Notes: generated by a model from the letters alone, not told the origin. DNA of 64,000 nt from an uncultured Arachnia sp. (GCA_947499145.1 CANMNB010000005.1:124001-188000), one strand, 5' to 3'; numbered from the stretch's first letter, positions 50,514 through 60,478 are shown. Program-made: numbers and translations.

Positions 50514-51292
50514 AGCGCCTGGTCATCCGCTGGGTTGCACTCGCGGTGTTCCTGGTACTGCTCGCCTACACGTTCGTCCAACTGGGCGAGTGGCAGCTCC
50601 GGCGACTCGACGAGAGGCGGGCCACCAACCAGACGATCCTCGCCAACCGGGACGCCGTGCCTGTGGACTACCGTCAGCTGATGGGTTCCTCGCCCGTGCC
50701 CGACGGGGACCGGTGGCGCCCGGTTTCCCTCGTCGGCACGTACTCGGGCGAGCAGTACCAGGTCCGCTATCGCAACCAGGCGGACCGTCCGGGGATCGAG
50801 GTGGTCGCGACGTTCACCACGGAGCACGGCGACGAGGTGTTGGTGAACCGTGGCTTCATCCCACGCCAGACCGGCCAGCCGGACACCGAGGACCTTCCCG
50901 CGACGCCTGCCGGCCCTGTGGAGATCGTGGGCCACCTCCTTCAGGACGAGCGCGGCAACGCCAACGCCGCGACCCCCCACGAGTTCAAGGTCCGCCTCAT
51001 CGACTCCGCGAGGATCGGACAGTCCCTGGGCCGCGAGCTGCTACCCGGCTATGTCGTCCTGTCACCTGATGACGTGGTGGCCGAGGGATCGGGCATGGAC
51101 CCGGTGCAGCCGCCCGAGCCCACCGAGGGCAACCACTTCTCGTACGCGCTGCAATGGTTCGCGTTCAGCGCGATCGCCGTCGTCGGGATCGCGGTCCTGA
51201 TCCGCGCCGACCTTGCCGACCGCCGCAAGGCCCAGAGGCGCTCGGCCCGGTCGCAGCACGCAGAACCTGTGCGGTCCGGTGCCGCGCGCTGA
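50510..51292 (+). CDS. SURF1-family cytochrome oxidase assembly protein
   Basis: The 260-residue protein has one membrane segment at each end and a large extracytoplasmic domain between. Family segments GEWQLRRLDER, VLVNRGFIPR and NHFSYALQWFAFSAIA are present. SURF1 helps insert heme a into cytochrome aa3 oxidase; heme a is made by ctaA/ctaB at the right end of the window. GTG start. Confidence 0.92.
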   Translation: MKRLVIRWVALAVFLVLLAYTFVQLGEWQLRRLDERRATNQTILANRDAVPVDYRQLMGSSPVPDGDRWRPVSLVGTYSGEQYQVRYRNQADRPGIEVVATFTTEHGDEVLVNRGFIPRQTGQPDTEDLPATPAGPVEIVGHLLQDERGNANAATPHEFKVRLIDSARIGQSLGRELLPGYVVLSPDDVVAEGSGMDPVQPPEPTEGNHFSYALQWFAFSAIAVVGIAVLIRADLADRRKAQRRSARSQHAEPVRSGAAR

Positions 51293-52112
51293 GGCGCTGG
51301 CCGGCGTCGCTGCGTGGCTCGCCTGCCCGGTGTGCCGGGGTGGCATGACCGTCAACGGTGGTTCTCTCGGCTGCGGCGCGGGCCACCGATTCGACATCGC
51401 CCGCCAGGGCCACGTGAACCTGCTCGGCCGCGGCGCACCCAGGAACGCCGACACCGCGGACATGGTCGCGGCCCGCGAGCGCGTCTGGGCCACCGGCCTG
51501 TTCGGCCCCGTCGCGGAGGCCGTGGCCGAGGCCCTGGACGGGTGCCGGTCCCTCCTGGAGGTGGGGGCGGGCCCGGGCGGCTACATTGCACGGGCACTGG
51601 AGTCCAACCCACAGGCACAGGGCCTCGCCAGCGACGTCTCCCCCCAGGCAGCACGGCGCGCCGCCCGTGCCCACCCCCGCCTAGCGGCGGTGGTCGCCGA
51701 CACGTGGCGTCCGCTGCCGCTGCGCGACGAGGCCGTCGACGGCCTGCTGTGCGTCTTCGCGCCTCGCAACCCGGGCGAGTTCGCGCGCGTGCTCGCCGAC
51801 GGCGGTCGATGCGTCGTCGTGGTGCCCCGGGCATCCCACCTGGTCGGCCTGCGGCAGCAGTTCGGGCTGCTCGACGTGGCGGAAGACAAGGCGCAGGAGG
51901 TCCGGCGTTCGCTGGCCCCAGCCTTGGAGCTGGTGGAGTCCCGCCGGGTGCGCCGGGCGCGCGAGCTCACGTCCGAGCAGGTGACGGACCTGGTTGCCAT
52001 GGGGCCCAACGCCTTCCACCGCACTCCCGAGACGCTACCGTCGACCATCGCCACCGTCGACGTCGACGTCCTCGTGTTCCAGCGTCAGGCGAGGGAGACC
52101 AGCTCCGCGTAG
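51279..52112 (+). CDS. RlmA-type 23S rRNA (guanine-N1)-methyltransferase
   Basis: The 277-residue SAM methyltransferase has an N-terminal zinc module (CPVC, then GCGAGH), the layout of RlmA(I)/RlmA(II). The SAM motif is LLEVGAGPGGYIARAL. It probably methylates a guanine in hairpin 35 of 23S rRNA (G745 or G748); RlmA(II) members give resistance to tylosin-like macrolides. The GTG at 51279 overlaps the SURF1 gene. The 3' end overlaps the convergent ABC-F gene by 28 nt. Confidence 0.85.
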   Translation: MPRAEALAGVAAWLACPVCRGGMTVNGGSLGCGAGHRFDIARQGHVNLLGRGAPRNADTADMVAARERVWATGLFGPVAEAVAEALDGCRSLLEVGAGPGGYIARALESNPQAQGLASDVSPQAARRAARAHPRLAAVVADTWRPLPLRDEAVDGLLCVFAPRNPGEFARVLADGGRCVVVVPRASHLVGLRQQFGLLDVAEDKAQEVRRSLAPALELVESRRVRRARELTSEQVTDLVAMGPNAFHRTPETLPSTIATVDVDVLVFQRQARETSSA

Positions 52113-53683
52113 TCCTCGCTCCAGAGGTCCTCGACCCCGTCGGGCAGGACGAGGACCCGGTCGGGTTCCAACGCCTCAACGGCTCCCGGGTCGTGGGTCA
52201 CGAGCACAACCGACCCGGCATAGGTCCGCAGCGCGGCGAGCACCTCCGCCCGGGAGGCCGGGTCCAGGTTATTGGTCGGCTCGTCGAGCAGCAGCACGTT
52301 CGCGGCGGACACCACCAGCATCGCGAGCGCCAGTCGTGTCTTCTCGCCGCCGGACAGGACCCGCGCGGGCTTGTCCACGTCGTCCCCGGAGAAGAGGAAC
52401 GAGCCGAGGACCTTCCGGACCTCCGTGTCGTTCAGGTCCGGCGAGGCCGACGTCATGTTCTCCAGGACGCTCCGGCCGACGTCGAGGGTCTCGTGCTCCT
52501 GCGCGTAGTAGCCGAGCTTCGCGCCGTGGCCCAGCATCCGGCGGCCCGTGTCCGGCTCCTCGATGCCGGCCAGGATCCGCAGCATCGTGGTCTTGCCCGC
52601 GCCGTTCAGCCCGAGGATGACCACCTTCGAGCCCTTGTCCACCGCCAGGTCGACGGCCGTGAACACCTCCAGGGAGCCGTAGGCCTTGGACAGGTCCTCC
52701 GCCTTGAGCGGGGTCTTTCCGCAGGGAGCCGGCTCGGGAAAGCGGATCTTCGCCACCTTGTCGGCGGCCCGCTCCCCCTCCAGCCCGGAGAGCAGTCGCT
52801 CGGCACGCTTGGCCATGTTCTGGGCCGCGATGGCCTTGGTCGCCTTGGCACGCATCTTGTCCGCCTGGGCCATCAGCTGTCCGGCCTTGCGCTCAGCGTT
52901 CTGGCGTTCGCGCTTCCGACGCTTCTCGTCCGTCTCACGCTGGAGCAGATAGCGCTTCCAGTCCATCGAGTACACGTCGATCTCGGCGCGGTTCGCGTCG
53001 AGGTGGAACACCTTGTTCACGACGGCCTCGAGGAGTTCCGTGTCGTGGCTGATGATGACGAGTCCGCCCGGGAACCCCTGGAGGTAGCTTCGCAGCCAGA
53101 TGATGGAGTCCGCATCCAGGTGGTTGGTGGGCTCGTCCAGCAGCAGCGTGTCGGCGTCGGAGAACAGGATCCTGGCCAGCTCGATGCGTCGTCGCTGGCC
53201 GCCGGAGAGCGTCTTGAGCGGCTGCGCCATGACGCGGTCGGGCAGGCCCAGATTGGCGGCGATCCGCGCCGCCTCCGCCTCCGCGCCGTAGCCGCCGGCC
53301 GCCTGCAGCGCGGCCTCGGCCCGTGCATAGGCGTCCATGGCCTGGTCGCGCTCGTCGCCGTCGGCGGTGGCCATCGCCTCCTCGGCACGCCGCAGCCGGC
53401 GGATGATCTGGTCCAGACCCCTGGCGCCCAACACCCGGTCGCGGGCGATCTGCTCCGGGTCGCCCGAACGCGGATCCTGGGGAAGGTAGCCGATCTGGCC
53501 CGACCGGGTGATGGTCCCGGATGCTGGGAGGGATTCGCCGGCCAGGATGCGGGTGAGCGTGGTCTTGCCCGCTCCGTTGCGGCCGACGAGGCCGATGCGG
53601 TCGCCCGCGATGACTTGTAGCGACGTCGGGGACACGAGCAGCCGCGCTCCCGCGCGGACTTCGACCTGGTTGACCTGGAGCAC
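52085..53683 (-). CDS. ABC-F family ATPase
   Basis: The 532-residue soluble protein has two ABC domains (GRNGAGKTT, LSGGQRRRIELARIL; then GLNGAGKTT, LSGGEKTRLALAML) and a charged P-site linker of about 80 residues with KRRKRERQNAERKAG. It has no membrane segments. ABC-F proteins act on the ribosome, either as translation factors or antibiotic-protection factors; which applies here is unclear. The GTG at 53683 lies 8 nt after TAGCAT. Confidence 0.92.
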   Translation of the reverse strand: MLQVNQVEVRAGARLLVSPTSLQVIAGDRIGLVGRNGAGKTTLTRILAGESLPASGTITRSGQIGYLPQDPRSGDPEQIARDRVLGARGLDQIIRRLRRAEEAMATADGDERDQAMDAYARAEAALQAAGGYGAEAEAARIAANLGLPDRVMAQPLKTLSGGQRRRIELARILFSDADTLLLDEPTNHLDADSIIWLRSYLQGFPGGLVIISHDTELLEAVVNKVFHLDANRAEIDVYSMDWKRYLLQRETDEKRRKRERQNAERKAGQLMAQADKMRAKATKAIAAQNMAKRAERLLSGLEGERAADKVAKIRFPEPAPCGKTPLKAEDLSKAYGSLEVFTAVDLAVDKGSKVVILGLNGAGKTTMLRILAGIEEPDTGRRMLGHGAKLGYYAQEHETLDVGRSVLENMTSASPDLNDTEVRKVLGSFLFSGDDVDKPARVLSGGEKTRLALAMLVVSAANVLLLDEPTNNLDPASRAEVLAALRTYAGSVVLVTHDPGAVEALEPDRVLVLPDGVEDLWSEDYAELVSLA

Positions 53684-53691
53684 GAGGGACC

Positions 53692-53697
53692 ATGCTA
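53692..53697 (-). promoter_or_regulatory. -10 box TAGCAT for leaderless ABC-F gene
   Basis: On the minus strand TAGCAT, then 8 nt, then the GTG of the ABC-F gene. Confidence 0.45.
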
Positions 53698-53706
53698 CCC
53701 GGCCGG

Positions 53707-54540
53707 TCAGCTGCGGGGGCGGTCCAATCCCTCCAGGAACTGCAGCAGGGTGGCCTCCCACTCGTCGCGATGCGAGACGTTGGCGCCGTGCGGCCCTCCC
53801 GCGATGACGTGCAGACGGGAATCGGGGATCATGTCGGCGGCACGGGCACTCGACGCCGCCAGCGGGACGTTCTGGTCGCCGTCGCCGTGGATGAGGAGGG
53901 TCGGCACGTCGATCGCGGCACAGTCGTCACGCAGGTCGGTGGCCCAGACCAGGATGGTCTCCGCCGCTGCCTCCGGGTCGCTCTGCATCGCGATGCGGAG
54001 TGCCGCCTGCCGGGTCTCCTCGTCCACCGTCAGCCCGTCCGAGTTGGAGAAGAACCAGGTGACGAACTGGTCGAGGAAGCCCGGGTGGTCCTCGGCGCAC
54101 TGCTGGGACATGTCCTCGAAGCCGCTGTACGGCATGGCGCCGTCCGGGTTGTCGTCGGTGATGCAGAGGGCCGGGCAGATGGAGCCGGAGAGCACCACGC
54201 CCGCGAGGCGGTCGGTGCCGTGGCGGCCGCAGTAACGCGCCACCTCTCCCCCGCCCATGGAGAAGCCGAGCAGCACCACGTCCGTGAGGTCCAGCTCTCG
54301 CAGGAGGGCGTCGAGGTCCGTGACGAGGGTGTCGTAGTCGAACGGACCCGCCTTGCTGGACTCCCCGAAGCCGCGTCGGTCGTACGTGATGACCCGGTAG
54401 CCGCGGGAGACCAGCGTTTCCGCGTTCTGCGCGAAGGCCTCACCGGACAGGGGCCAGCCATGGACCATCACGATCGGGCGACCCTCACCGCCGGAATCGG
54501 TGTAGTGCAGGGTGGCTTCGTTGGCCTGGATCGTGGGCAT
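53707..54540 (-). CDS. Alpha/beta hydrolase, non-heme chloroperoxidase/arylesterase type
   Basis: The 277-residue protein has the nucleophile elbow GFSMGGGE, an acid in GDGDQNVP and the catalytic His in GGPHGANVSH. The N-terminal oxyanion segment is MVHGWPLSGEAF and DRRGFGESS. It probably acts as an esterase, with possible perhydrolase side activity. The ATG at 54540 has GAGGAGG 6 nt upstream. It is downstream of, but probably not part of, the SUF operon. Confidence 0.88.
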   Translation of the reverse strand: MPTIQANEATLHYTDSGGEGRPIVMVHGWPLSGEAFAQNAETLVSRGYRVITYDRRGFGESSKAGPFDYDTLVTDLDALLRELDLTDVVLLGFSMGGGEVARYCGRHGTDRLAGVVLSGSICPALCITDDNPDGAMPYSGFEDMSQQCAEDHPGFLDQFVTWFFSNSDGLTVDEETRQAALRIAMQSDPEAAAETILVWATDLRDDCAAIDVPTLLIHGDGDQNVPLAASSARAADMIPDSRLHVIAGGPHGANVSHRDEWEATLLQFLEGLDRPRS

Positions 54541-54617
54541 GAGCGTCCTCCTCGTCGGCGTCGACAACTGTGTTCCCTACGCTAGCGACGAGGCGGGGCG
54601 GACGGACCCGCTGCGGG

Positions 54618-55004
54618 TTACAGGTTGTAGCCGACGGCGCGCAACTGCTCGCGGCCGTCGTCGGTGATCATCTCCAGCGACCACGGCGGCAGCCAGACCC
54701 AGTTGATCACCACCGAGTTCGCGAGCCCCTCGAGGACGTACTTCGTGTCGTACTCGATCTTGTCCGTCAGCGGGCAGGTCGGCGATGTGAGCGTCATGTC
54801 CAGGGTCACGTTGCCCTGCTCGTCGACAGTGGCGCCGTAGACGAGGCCGAGGTCGACGACGTTGACCATCAGCTCCGGGTCCACGACGTCCTTCATGGCC
54901 TCGAGGACCTCCTCCTCCGTCGGGAGGGCCGAGGGCTGGTCCACGTCGGGGAGCTCGTCCTTCACGAGGTCGCTTGGGCGGGGGGACTGGGGTTCGTACA
55001 TCAT
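54618..55004 (-). CDS. sufT: SufT-like (DUF59/MIP18) iron-sulfur cluster assembly factor
   Basis: The 128-residue protein has an N-terminal acidic lead and a DUF59 domain with DPELMVNVVDLGLVY and the conserved Cys in TSPTCPLTD. It assists cluster maturation or transfer. It overlaps sufU as ATGA and is last in the SUF operon. Confidence 0.9.
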   Translation of the reverse strand: MMYEPQSPRPSDLVKDELPDVDQPSALPTEEEVLEAMKDVVDPELMVNVVDLGLVYGATVDEQGNVTLDMTLTSPTCPLTDKIEYDTKYVLEGLANSVVINWVWLPPWSLEMITDDGREQLRAVGYNL

Positions 55005-55444
55005 GAGTCCTTGGTCGAGGTCTGGTTCACGGCATCACGCAGCGCTGACCACGAGAGCAGCGCGCACTTCACCCGGGCGGGGAACTTGGAGACGCCTGCG
55101 AAGGCGATGGCGTCCTCGAAACGATCCTCGTCAGGCGCGATCTCCCCCTTCGAGTGCATCATCTCGAGGAAGTCGTCGTAGAGACCCATGGCATCCTCGA
55201 CGCCGCGCCCGATCACGAGGTCGGTCATCACGGAGGTGGAGGCCTGGGAGATGGAGCAACCGACGCCCTCGTAGGAGACGTCGCGCACCGTGTCCCCGTC
55301 GAGGGCCACCCGCAGCGTCAACTCGTCCCCGCAGGACGGGTTCACGTGGTGCACCTCGGCGTCGTAGGGCTCACGGAGGCCGCTGTGGTGCTTCTCCCGA
55401 TAGTGGTCGAGGATGATGGTCTGGTACAGCTCGTCGATGTTCAT
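55001..55444 (-). CDS. sufU: SufU zinc-dependent sulfurtransferase/scaffold
   Basis: Receives sulfur from SufS. The 147 residues have metal/sulfur ligands C38, D40, C63 and C127 in NPSCGDEL, VGCSISQAS and VKCALL. The 19-residue or so SufU insertion between the second and third Cys is present, marking SufU rather than IscU. It lies 7 nt after sufS. Confidence 0.94.
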   Translation of the reverse strand: MNIDELYQTIILDHYREKHHSGLREPYDAEVHHVNPSCGDELTLRVALDGDTVRDVSYEGVGCSISQASTSVMTDLVIGRGVEDAMGLYDDFLEMMHSKGEIAPDEDRFEDAIAFAGVSKFPARVKCALLSWSALRDAVNQTSTKDS

Positions 55445-55451
55445 GGGCGCC

Positions 55452-56690
55452 TCAGAGTCGCGGGGCGAAATAGTTGCGGGTGAACACCAGGGCGTCGGCG
55501 AGCGCATCGATCTCGCGGCGTGTGGTGTACAGGTAGGACGACGCGCGGGTGGACGACTGGTGCCCCAGGCGGTCGTGCAGCGGACGCGCGCAGTGGTGGC
55601 CACCCCGGATGGCGATCCCCCGCGAGTCGAGGACCTGCATCACGTCGTGGGGGTGAATGCCCTCGAGGTTGAAGGAGATGGCACTCCCCCGTTCCACGGG
55701 CTCGCCGGGCCCCAGGATGACGAGGCCCTCCAGGTCCCCCAGCACACCGAGGGCGTAGGCAGTGAGCTCCTGTTCATGGGCCGCAATGGCTTCCATGCCG
55801 ACGGACTGCAGGTAGTCGATGGCCGCCCCGAGTCCCACCGCCTGGGCGATGGGCGGGGTGCCCGCCTCGAAGCGGTAGGGCGGGGGCGCGAAGGTCGAGC
55901 GCTCCATGCGCACCACCTCGATCATCTCCCCACCACCCAGGAAGGGCGGGAGGGCCGCCAGCAGCTCAAGGCGGCCCCACAGCACTCCGATGCCGGTGGG
56001 CCCGAGCATCTTGTGGGCGGTGAAGCACACGAGGTCCGCCCCGAGCGCCTCGACGTCGGTGGGCTGGTGCGGCACGCCCTGGGAGGCGTCAAGCACCATG
56101 GTGGCGCCGACCTCATGGGCCCGGCGCGCGATGTCGGCCACCGGGTTGCGGGTGCCCAGCACGTTGGAGACCCACGTGAGGGACACGACGCGGGTGCGCT
56201 CGTTGATGAGATGGTCGCGTTCGGCGGCCTCGAGGTCGAGACGGCCCTCGTCCGTGACGTCGAACCAGCGGAGGGTGGCCCCGGAGCGCTCGCAAGCGAG
56301 CTGCCACGGGACGATGTTGGAGTGGTGCTCCATGACGGAGACCACCACCTCGTCCCCCGGCTTCAGCGACGCGCCGAGGGTGTGAGCCGCGAGGTTGAGA
56401 GCCTCGGAGGCGTTCTTGGTGAAGACCACCTCCTCGGCCGAGCCGGCATTGATGAAGGTCGCGACCTTCGATCGGGCGCCCTCGTAGCCTTCGGTCGCCT
56501 CGGCACCGAGCAGGTGCATCGCCCGGGCGACGTTGGCGTTGTGCTGCAGGTAGTGCTCGGCGATGGCGTCGACGACCTGGCGCGGCTTCTGGGACGTGTT
56601 CGCCGAGTCGAGGTAGACCAGATTGGCATCCCCGACCCGGCGAGCCAGGATCGGGAAGTCCGCGCGGAGGGCGTCGACGTCGAGGGTCAT
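55452..56690 (-). CDS. sufS: Cysteine desulfurase SufS
   Basis: PLP enzyme that takes sulfur from cysteine. The 412 residues have the PLP lysine at about K227 (FTAHKMLGPTG) and the catalytic Cys at about C367 (RGGHHCARPLHDRLG), a group II desulfurase. Its ATG shares one base with the sufC stop (TGATG). Confidence 0.96.
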   Translation of the reverse strand: MTLDVDALRADFPILARRVGDANLVYLDSANTSQKPRQVVDAIAEHYLQHNANVARAMHLLGAEATEGYEGARSKVATFINAGSAEEVVFTKNASEALNLAAHTLGASLKPGDEVVVSVMEHHSNIVPWQLACERSGATLRWFDVTDEGRLDLEAAERDHLINERTRVVSLTWVSNVLGTRNPVADIARRAHEVGATMVLDASQGVPHQPTDVEALGADLVCFTAHKMLGPTGIGVLWGRLELLAALPPFLGGGEMIEVVRMERSTFAPPPYRFEAGTPPIAQAVGLGAAIDYLQSVGMEAIAAHEQELTAYALGVLGDLEGLVILGPGEPVERGSAISFNLEGIHPHDVMQVLDSRGIAIRGGHHCARPLHDRLGHQSSTRASSYLYTTRREIDALADALVFTRNYFAPRL

Positions 56691-57454
56691 CAGGCTCCCG
56701 CAGCCGCCGTGACGTAGGCCTCGTAACCGGTGGCCTCGAGCTTGTCGGCCAGTTCGCGCCCACCCTCGTCGACGATGCGGCCATCGACGAAGACGTGCAC
56801 GAAGGTCGGGTCGATGTAGCGCAGGATGCGCGTGTAGTGCGTGATCAGCAGAACCGCGCGGTCACCCTGGGCGGAGTAGCGGTTGACGCCCTCGGACACG
56901 ATGCGCAGCGCGTCGATGTCCAGTCCGGAGTCCGTCTCGTCGAGGATCGCGGCCTTCGGGTTCAGCAGCTCGAGCTGGGCGATCTCGTGGCGCTTCTTCT
57001 CGCCGCCCGAGAAGCCCTCGTTGACGGAGCGGGCCGCGAACGACTTGTCCATCTGCATGCTGGCCAGGGCCTTCTCGACGTCCTTGACCCAGGTGCGGAC
57101 CTTGGGGGCCTCGCCGTCCAGGGCGGTCTTGGCCGTGCGCAGGAAGTTGGACACGGAGACGCCGGGAACCTCGACGGGGTACTGCATCGCGAGGAACAGG
57201 CCCTCGCGAGCACGCTCGTCGACGGTCAGCTCAGTGAGCTCGACGCCGTCAAGGGTGACCGACCCGCTGGTGATCTGGTACTTCGGGTGCCCGGCGATGG
57301 CATAGGCGAGGGTCGACTTGCCGGAGCCGTTGGGGCCCATGATGGCGTGCACCTCACCCGGGTTCACGGTCAGGTTGACGCCCTTGAGGATCTGCTTCGG
57401 ACCCTCCTCGGTGACGACGTCGACATGGAGATCGGTGATGACGAGCTTGGACAT
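56690..57454 (-). CDS. sufC: Fe-S assembly ATPase SufC
   Basis: Soluble ABC ATPase of the SufBCD complex, 254 residues. It has Walker A GPNGSGKST at 40-48, signature FSGGEKKRHEIAQL and Walker B AILDETDSGLD. The ATG at 57454 has AGGAG 11 nt upstream. It lies between the Rieske gene and sufS. Confidence 0.97.
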   Translation of the reverse strand: MSKLVITDLHVDVVTEEGPKQILKGVNLTVNPGEVHAIMGPNGSGKSTLAYAIAGHPKYQITSGSVTLDGVELTELTVDERAREGLFLAMQYPVEVPGVSVSNFLRTAKTALDGEAPKVRTWVKDVEKALASMQMDKSFAARSVNEGFSGGEKKRHEIAQLELLNPKAAILDETDSGLDIDALRIVSEGVNRYSAQGDRAVLLITHYTRILRYIDPTFVHVFVDGRIVDEGGRELADKLEATGYEAYVTAAAGA

Positions 57455-57491
57455 GTTTTCTGCGACTCCTGGGATTTTCGTGGTGGTGTGT

Positions 57492-57812
57492 TCAGACAAG
57501 GGGGTGCTCGAGGTCGACCTCGATGGTGGTTCCGTCCACCCGGCACGGGAAGACCCGGACCGGCTGGGTGGCGGGGAGGCAGCGCGGAGCCCCGGTGGCC
57601 AGGTCGAAGACCGAGCCGTGCAGGTAGCACTCGATCCCCCCGTCGGCCACATCACCCTCGCTCAGGGGGACAGCACCGTGCGTGCACTCGTCCTCCAGCG
57701 CGAAGAATTCGCCCTGGTGGAGCACGACGGCGATCGTGAGGTCGTCGACGTCGACGGCCAACGGCTTGTCGGCCGTCACCTCGTCGACCTCGGCCACCGC
57801 TCGGAAGCTCAC
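57492..57812 (-). CDS. Rieske [2Fe-2S] ferredoxin of the SUF operon
   Basis: The 106-residue single Rieske domain has C43-x-H45 and C62-x2-H65 (CTHGAVPL; CYLHGSVFD). It is of the dioxygenase-ferredoxin type and has no oxygenase partner here. Its place between sufD and sufC, with a GTGA overlap with sufD, suggests electron supply for cluster assembly; that role is inferred. Starts with GTG. Confidence 0.93.
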   Translation of the reverse strand: MSFRAVAEVDEVTADKPLAVDVDDLTIAVVLHQGEFFALEDECTHGAVPLSEGDVADGGIECYLHGSVFDLATGAPRCLPATQPVRVFPCRVDGTTIEVDLEHPLV

Positions 57813-58984
57813 TGCTGCTGCGCCTGTGTGATGGCGGACAATTCCAGTTCGTGCTCCACCTGCTCCATCATCTTCGCCTCGATGTGCGGCACCCCGATGC
57901 GACGGATGATGTCGAAGAAGAAGCCGTGGACGACCAGGCGGCGGGCCTCCTCCTCGGGGATGCCCCGGCTGCGCAGGTAGAACAGCTGGAGGTCGTCGAA
58001 GCGGCCCGTCGTGGAGGCGTGACCGGCGCCCGCGATCTCACCCGTCTCGATCTCCAGGTTCGGCACCGAATCGGCCTTGCAGCCGTCGGTGAGGACGAGG
58101 TTCTTGTTGGACTCGTAGGTCTCGATGCCCTCGGCGACCTTGCGGATCAGCACGTCGCCGATCCACACCGAGTGCGCACCCTCGCCCTGGAGGGCGCCGC
58201 GGTAGTCGACGTTGGAGATGGTGTGGGGCTGGTTGTGGTCGACGAACAACCGGTGCTGGATGTGCTGTCCGCCGTCGACGAAGTAGAGGCCGTACGCCTC
58301 GAGGCTGCCGCCGGGTCCCGCATAGTGGGCGTTCTCCTGCAGCCGCACGACGTCCCCGCCCAGGGAGGCGGTGATCGTCTTGACCTGGGCGTCGCGTCCG
58401 ACGAGCACCGAACGCTGCCCACCGTGCACGGCGTCATCCGACCAGTCCTGCACGGTGACGAAGTTGAGCTTCGCCCCGTCGCCCACGATGACGTCGGTCT
58501 TCTCCGCGTACTGGGCGTCGCCCTGGTGCTGCATGACGACGGTGACCTCGGCGAAGGCGCCCACGCGCAGGATGACGTGCCCGTAGACGAGGCCCCCGGT
58601 GCCGGTGAGGCTGACCAGCAGCGGCTCGTGGCTCACGAACTCCGTGGGCACGTCGATGAGGATCGCGCCGTCGGTGGCGTTGGCATGCGCGAGCGCCGCG
58701 ACCCGGTCGACCGGCGCCTCGACGGCCAGCGACTCCGCCTCCGCGGCCGAGATCCGTGTGACGGTGACGCCGTCGGGCAGCTCCGTGGCGACGTCGAGGT
58801 GCGCGTCGCTGGCGGTGCCCTGCAGCAGCGTCTTCAGCCGCTTGATCGGTGTGAAGCGCCAGATCTCCTCGCGGCCGCTCGGCATGGGGTGGTCGGCGAC
58901 GTCCCAGGAGGGGACGGGGTGGAGGTGGGAGGAGACGGTCTCGATGGCCGCGGCCACGTTGGGCGCGTCAGTCGTGGTGGTCAA
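57809..58984 (-). CDS. sufD: Fe-S cluster assembly protein SufD
   Basis: The 391-residue partner of SufB and SufC. The SufBD core is recognised by HASTTGRFDDLQLFYLRSRG and the preceding beta-helix. The start is assigned to a TTG at 58984, since no ATG or GTG lies in frame between it and the sufB stop; a weak AAGAG lies upstream. It starts 49 nt after sufB. Confidence 0.93.
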   Translation of the reverse strand: MTTTTDAPNVAAAIETVSSHLHPVPSWDVADHPMPSGREEIWRFTPIKRLKTLLQGTASDAHLDVATELPDGVTVTRISAAEAESLAVEAPVDRVAALAHANATDGAILIDVPTEFVSHEPLLVSLTGTGGLVYGHVILRVGAFAEVTVVMQHQGDAQYAEKTDVIVGDGAKLNFVTVQDWSDDAVHGGQRSVLVGRDAQVKTITASLGGDVVRLQENAHYAGPGGSLEAYGLYFVDGGQHIQHRLFVDHNQPHTISNVDYRGALQGEGAHSVWIGDVLIRKVAEGIETYESNKNLVLTDGCKADSVPNLEIETGEIAGAGHASTTGRFDDLQLFYLRSRGIPEEEARRLVVHGFFFDIIRRIGVPHIEAKMMEQVEHELELSAITQAQQQ

Positions 58985-59033
58985 TTGATGCTCTTTCGCT
59001 TGCTGGACGTTCGTGTGGCGAGGGAGGCGCGGG

Positions 59034-60476
59034 TCAGCCGACCGCTCCCTCCATCTGGAGCTCGATGAGCCGGTTGAGCTCGAGTGCGTACTCCATGGGG
59101 AGCTCGCGCGCGATCGGCTCGACGAAGCCGCGCACGATCATCGCCATCGCCTCGTCCTCCTCCATGCCGCGGCTCATGAGGTAGAAGAGCTGGTCGTCGG
59201 ACACCTTGGACACGGTTGCCTCGTGGGCCATCGAGACGTCGTCCTCCTGGACGTCCACGTACGGGTAGGTGTCGGAGCGGGAGATCTGGTCCACCAGCAG
59301 GGCGTCGCACTTGACCGACGAGGCGGAGTGATGGGCACCCGCCTCCACCTTCACCAGGCCGCGGTAGGACGAGCGACCGCCCCCACGGGCCACGGACTTC
59401 GAGATGATGGAGCTGGACGTGTGGGGAGCGCAGTGGACCATCTTGGAGCCGGCGTCCTGGTGCTGACCCTCGCCCGCGAACGCGATCGACAGCGTCTCGC
59501 CACGGGCGTGCTCGCCCATAAGGTAGACGGCCGGGTACTTCATGGTGACCTTGGAACCGATGTTCCCGTCGATCCACTCCATGGTGGCGCCCTCCTCGCA
59601 GACGGCACGCTTGGTGACCAGGTTGTACACGTTGGTCGACCAGTTCTGGATGGTCGTGTAGCGACAGCGGGCGTTCTTCTTCACGATGATCTCGACGACG
59701 GCCGAGTGCAGCGAGTCGGAGGAGTAGATCGGCGCGGTGCAGCCCTCGACGTAGTGGACCTGGGCGCCTTCATCGACGATGATCAGCGTCCGCTCGAACT
59801 GGCCCATGTTCTCGGTGTTGATGCGGAAGTAGGCCTGCAGCGGGATGGTGACGTTCACGCCCTTCGGGACGTAGATGAAGGACCCACCGGACCACACGGC
59901 GGTGTTGAGCGCGGCGAACTTGTTGTCGCCGACCGGGATGACGGTGCCGAAGTACTCCTGGAAGAGCTCCGGGTGCTCCCGCAGCGCGGTGTCGGTGTCG
60001 AGGAAGATGACGCCCTGGCGCTCCAGCTCCTCGTTGATCTTGTGGTAGACCACTTCGGACTCGTACTGGGCGGCAACGCCAGCAACCAGTCGGGCCTTCT
60101 CCGCCTCCGGGATGCCCAGTCGGTCGTAGGTGTTCTTGATGTCCTCGGGGAGGTCCTCCCACGTCTGGGCCTGGCGTTCTGTGGAGCGCACGAAGTACTT
60201 GATGTTGTCGAAATCGATGTCGGTGAGGTCGGCCCCCCACGACGGCAGCGGCTTCTTGTCGAAGAGCTTCAGGCCCTTCATCCGCAGGTCACGCATCCAC
60301 TGCGGCTCGTCCTTGAGGTCGGAGATGTTGGCGACGACGGCCTCGTTGAGGCCACGCTTGGCCACGGAGCCCGCGGAGTCGGAGTCGTGCCAGCCCCACT
60401 GGTACTTGGAGAGGGCCTCGAGGTGCTCGTCCTGGGTGGCGCCCAGTCCGGGGGCCTGGGGTGCTGTCTGAGTCAT
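59034..60476 (-). CDS. sufB: Fe-S cluster assembly protein SufB
   Basis: The 480-residue scaffold of the SufBCD complex. It has the conserved blocks [35 protein letters not shown] and [20 protein letters not shown]. No intein is present, unlike in some mycobacteria. The ATG at 60476 lies 2 nt after sufR, with CAGGAAG upstream. Confidence 0.97.
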   Translation of the reverse strand: MTQTAPQAPGLGATQDEHLEALSKYQWGWHDSDSAGSVAKRGLNEAVVANISDLKDEPQWMRDLRMKGLKLFDKKPLPSWGADLTDIDFDNIKYFVRSTERQAQTWEDLPEDIKNTYDRLGIPEAEKARLVAGVAAQYESEVVYHKINEELERQGVIFLDTDTALREHPELFQEYFGTVIPVGDNKFAALNTAVWSGGSFIYVPKGVNVTIPLQAYFRINTENMGQFERTLIIVDEGAQVHYVEGCTAPIYSSDSLHSAVVEIIVKKNARCRYTTIQNWSTNVYNLVTKRAVCEEGATMEWIDGNIGSKVTMKYPAVYLMGEHARGETLSIAFAGEGQHQDAGSKMVHCAPHTSSSIISKSVARGGGRSSYRGLVKVEAGAHHSASSVKCDALLVDQISRSDTYPYVDVQEDDVSMAHEATVSKVSDDQLFYLMSRGMEEDEAMAMIVRGFVEPIARELPMEYALELNRLIELQMEGAVG

Positions 60477-60478
60477 GG

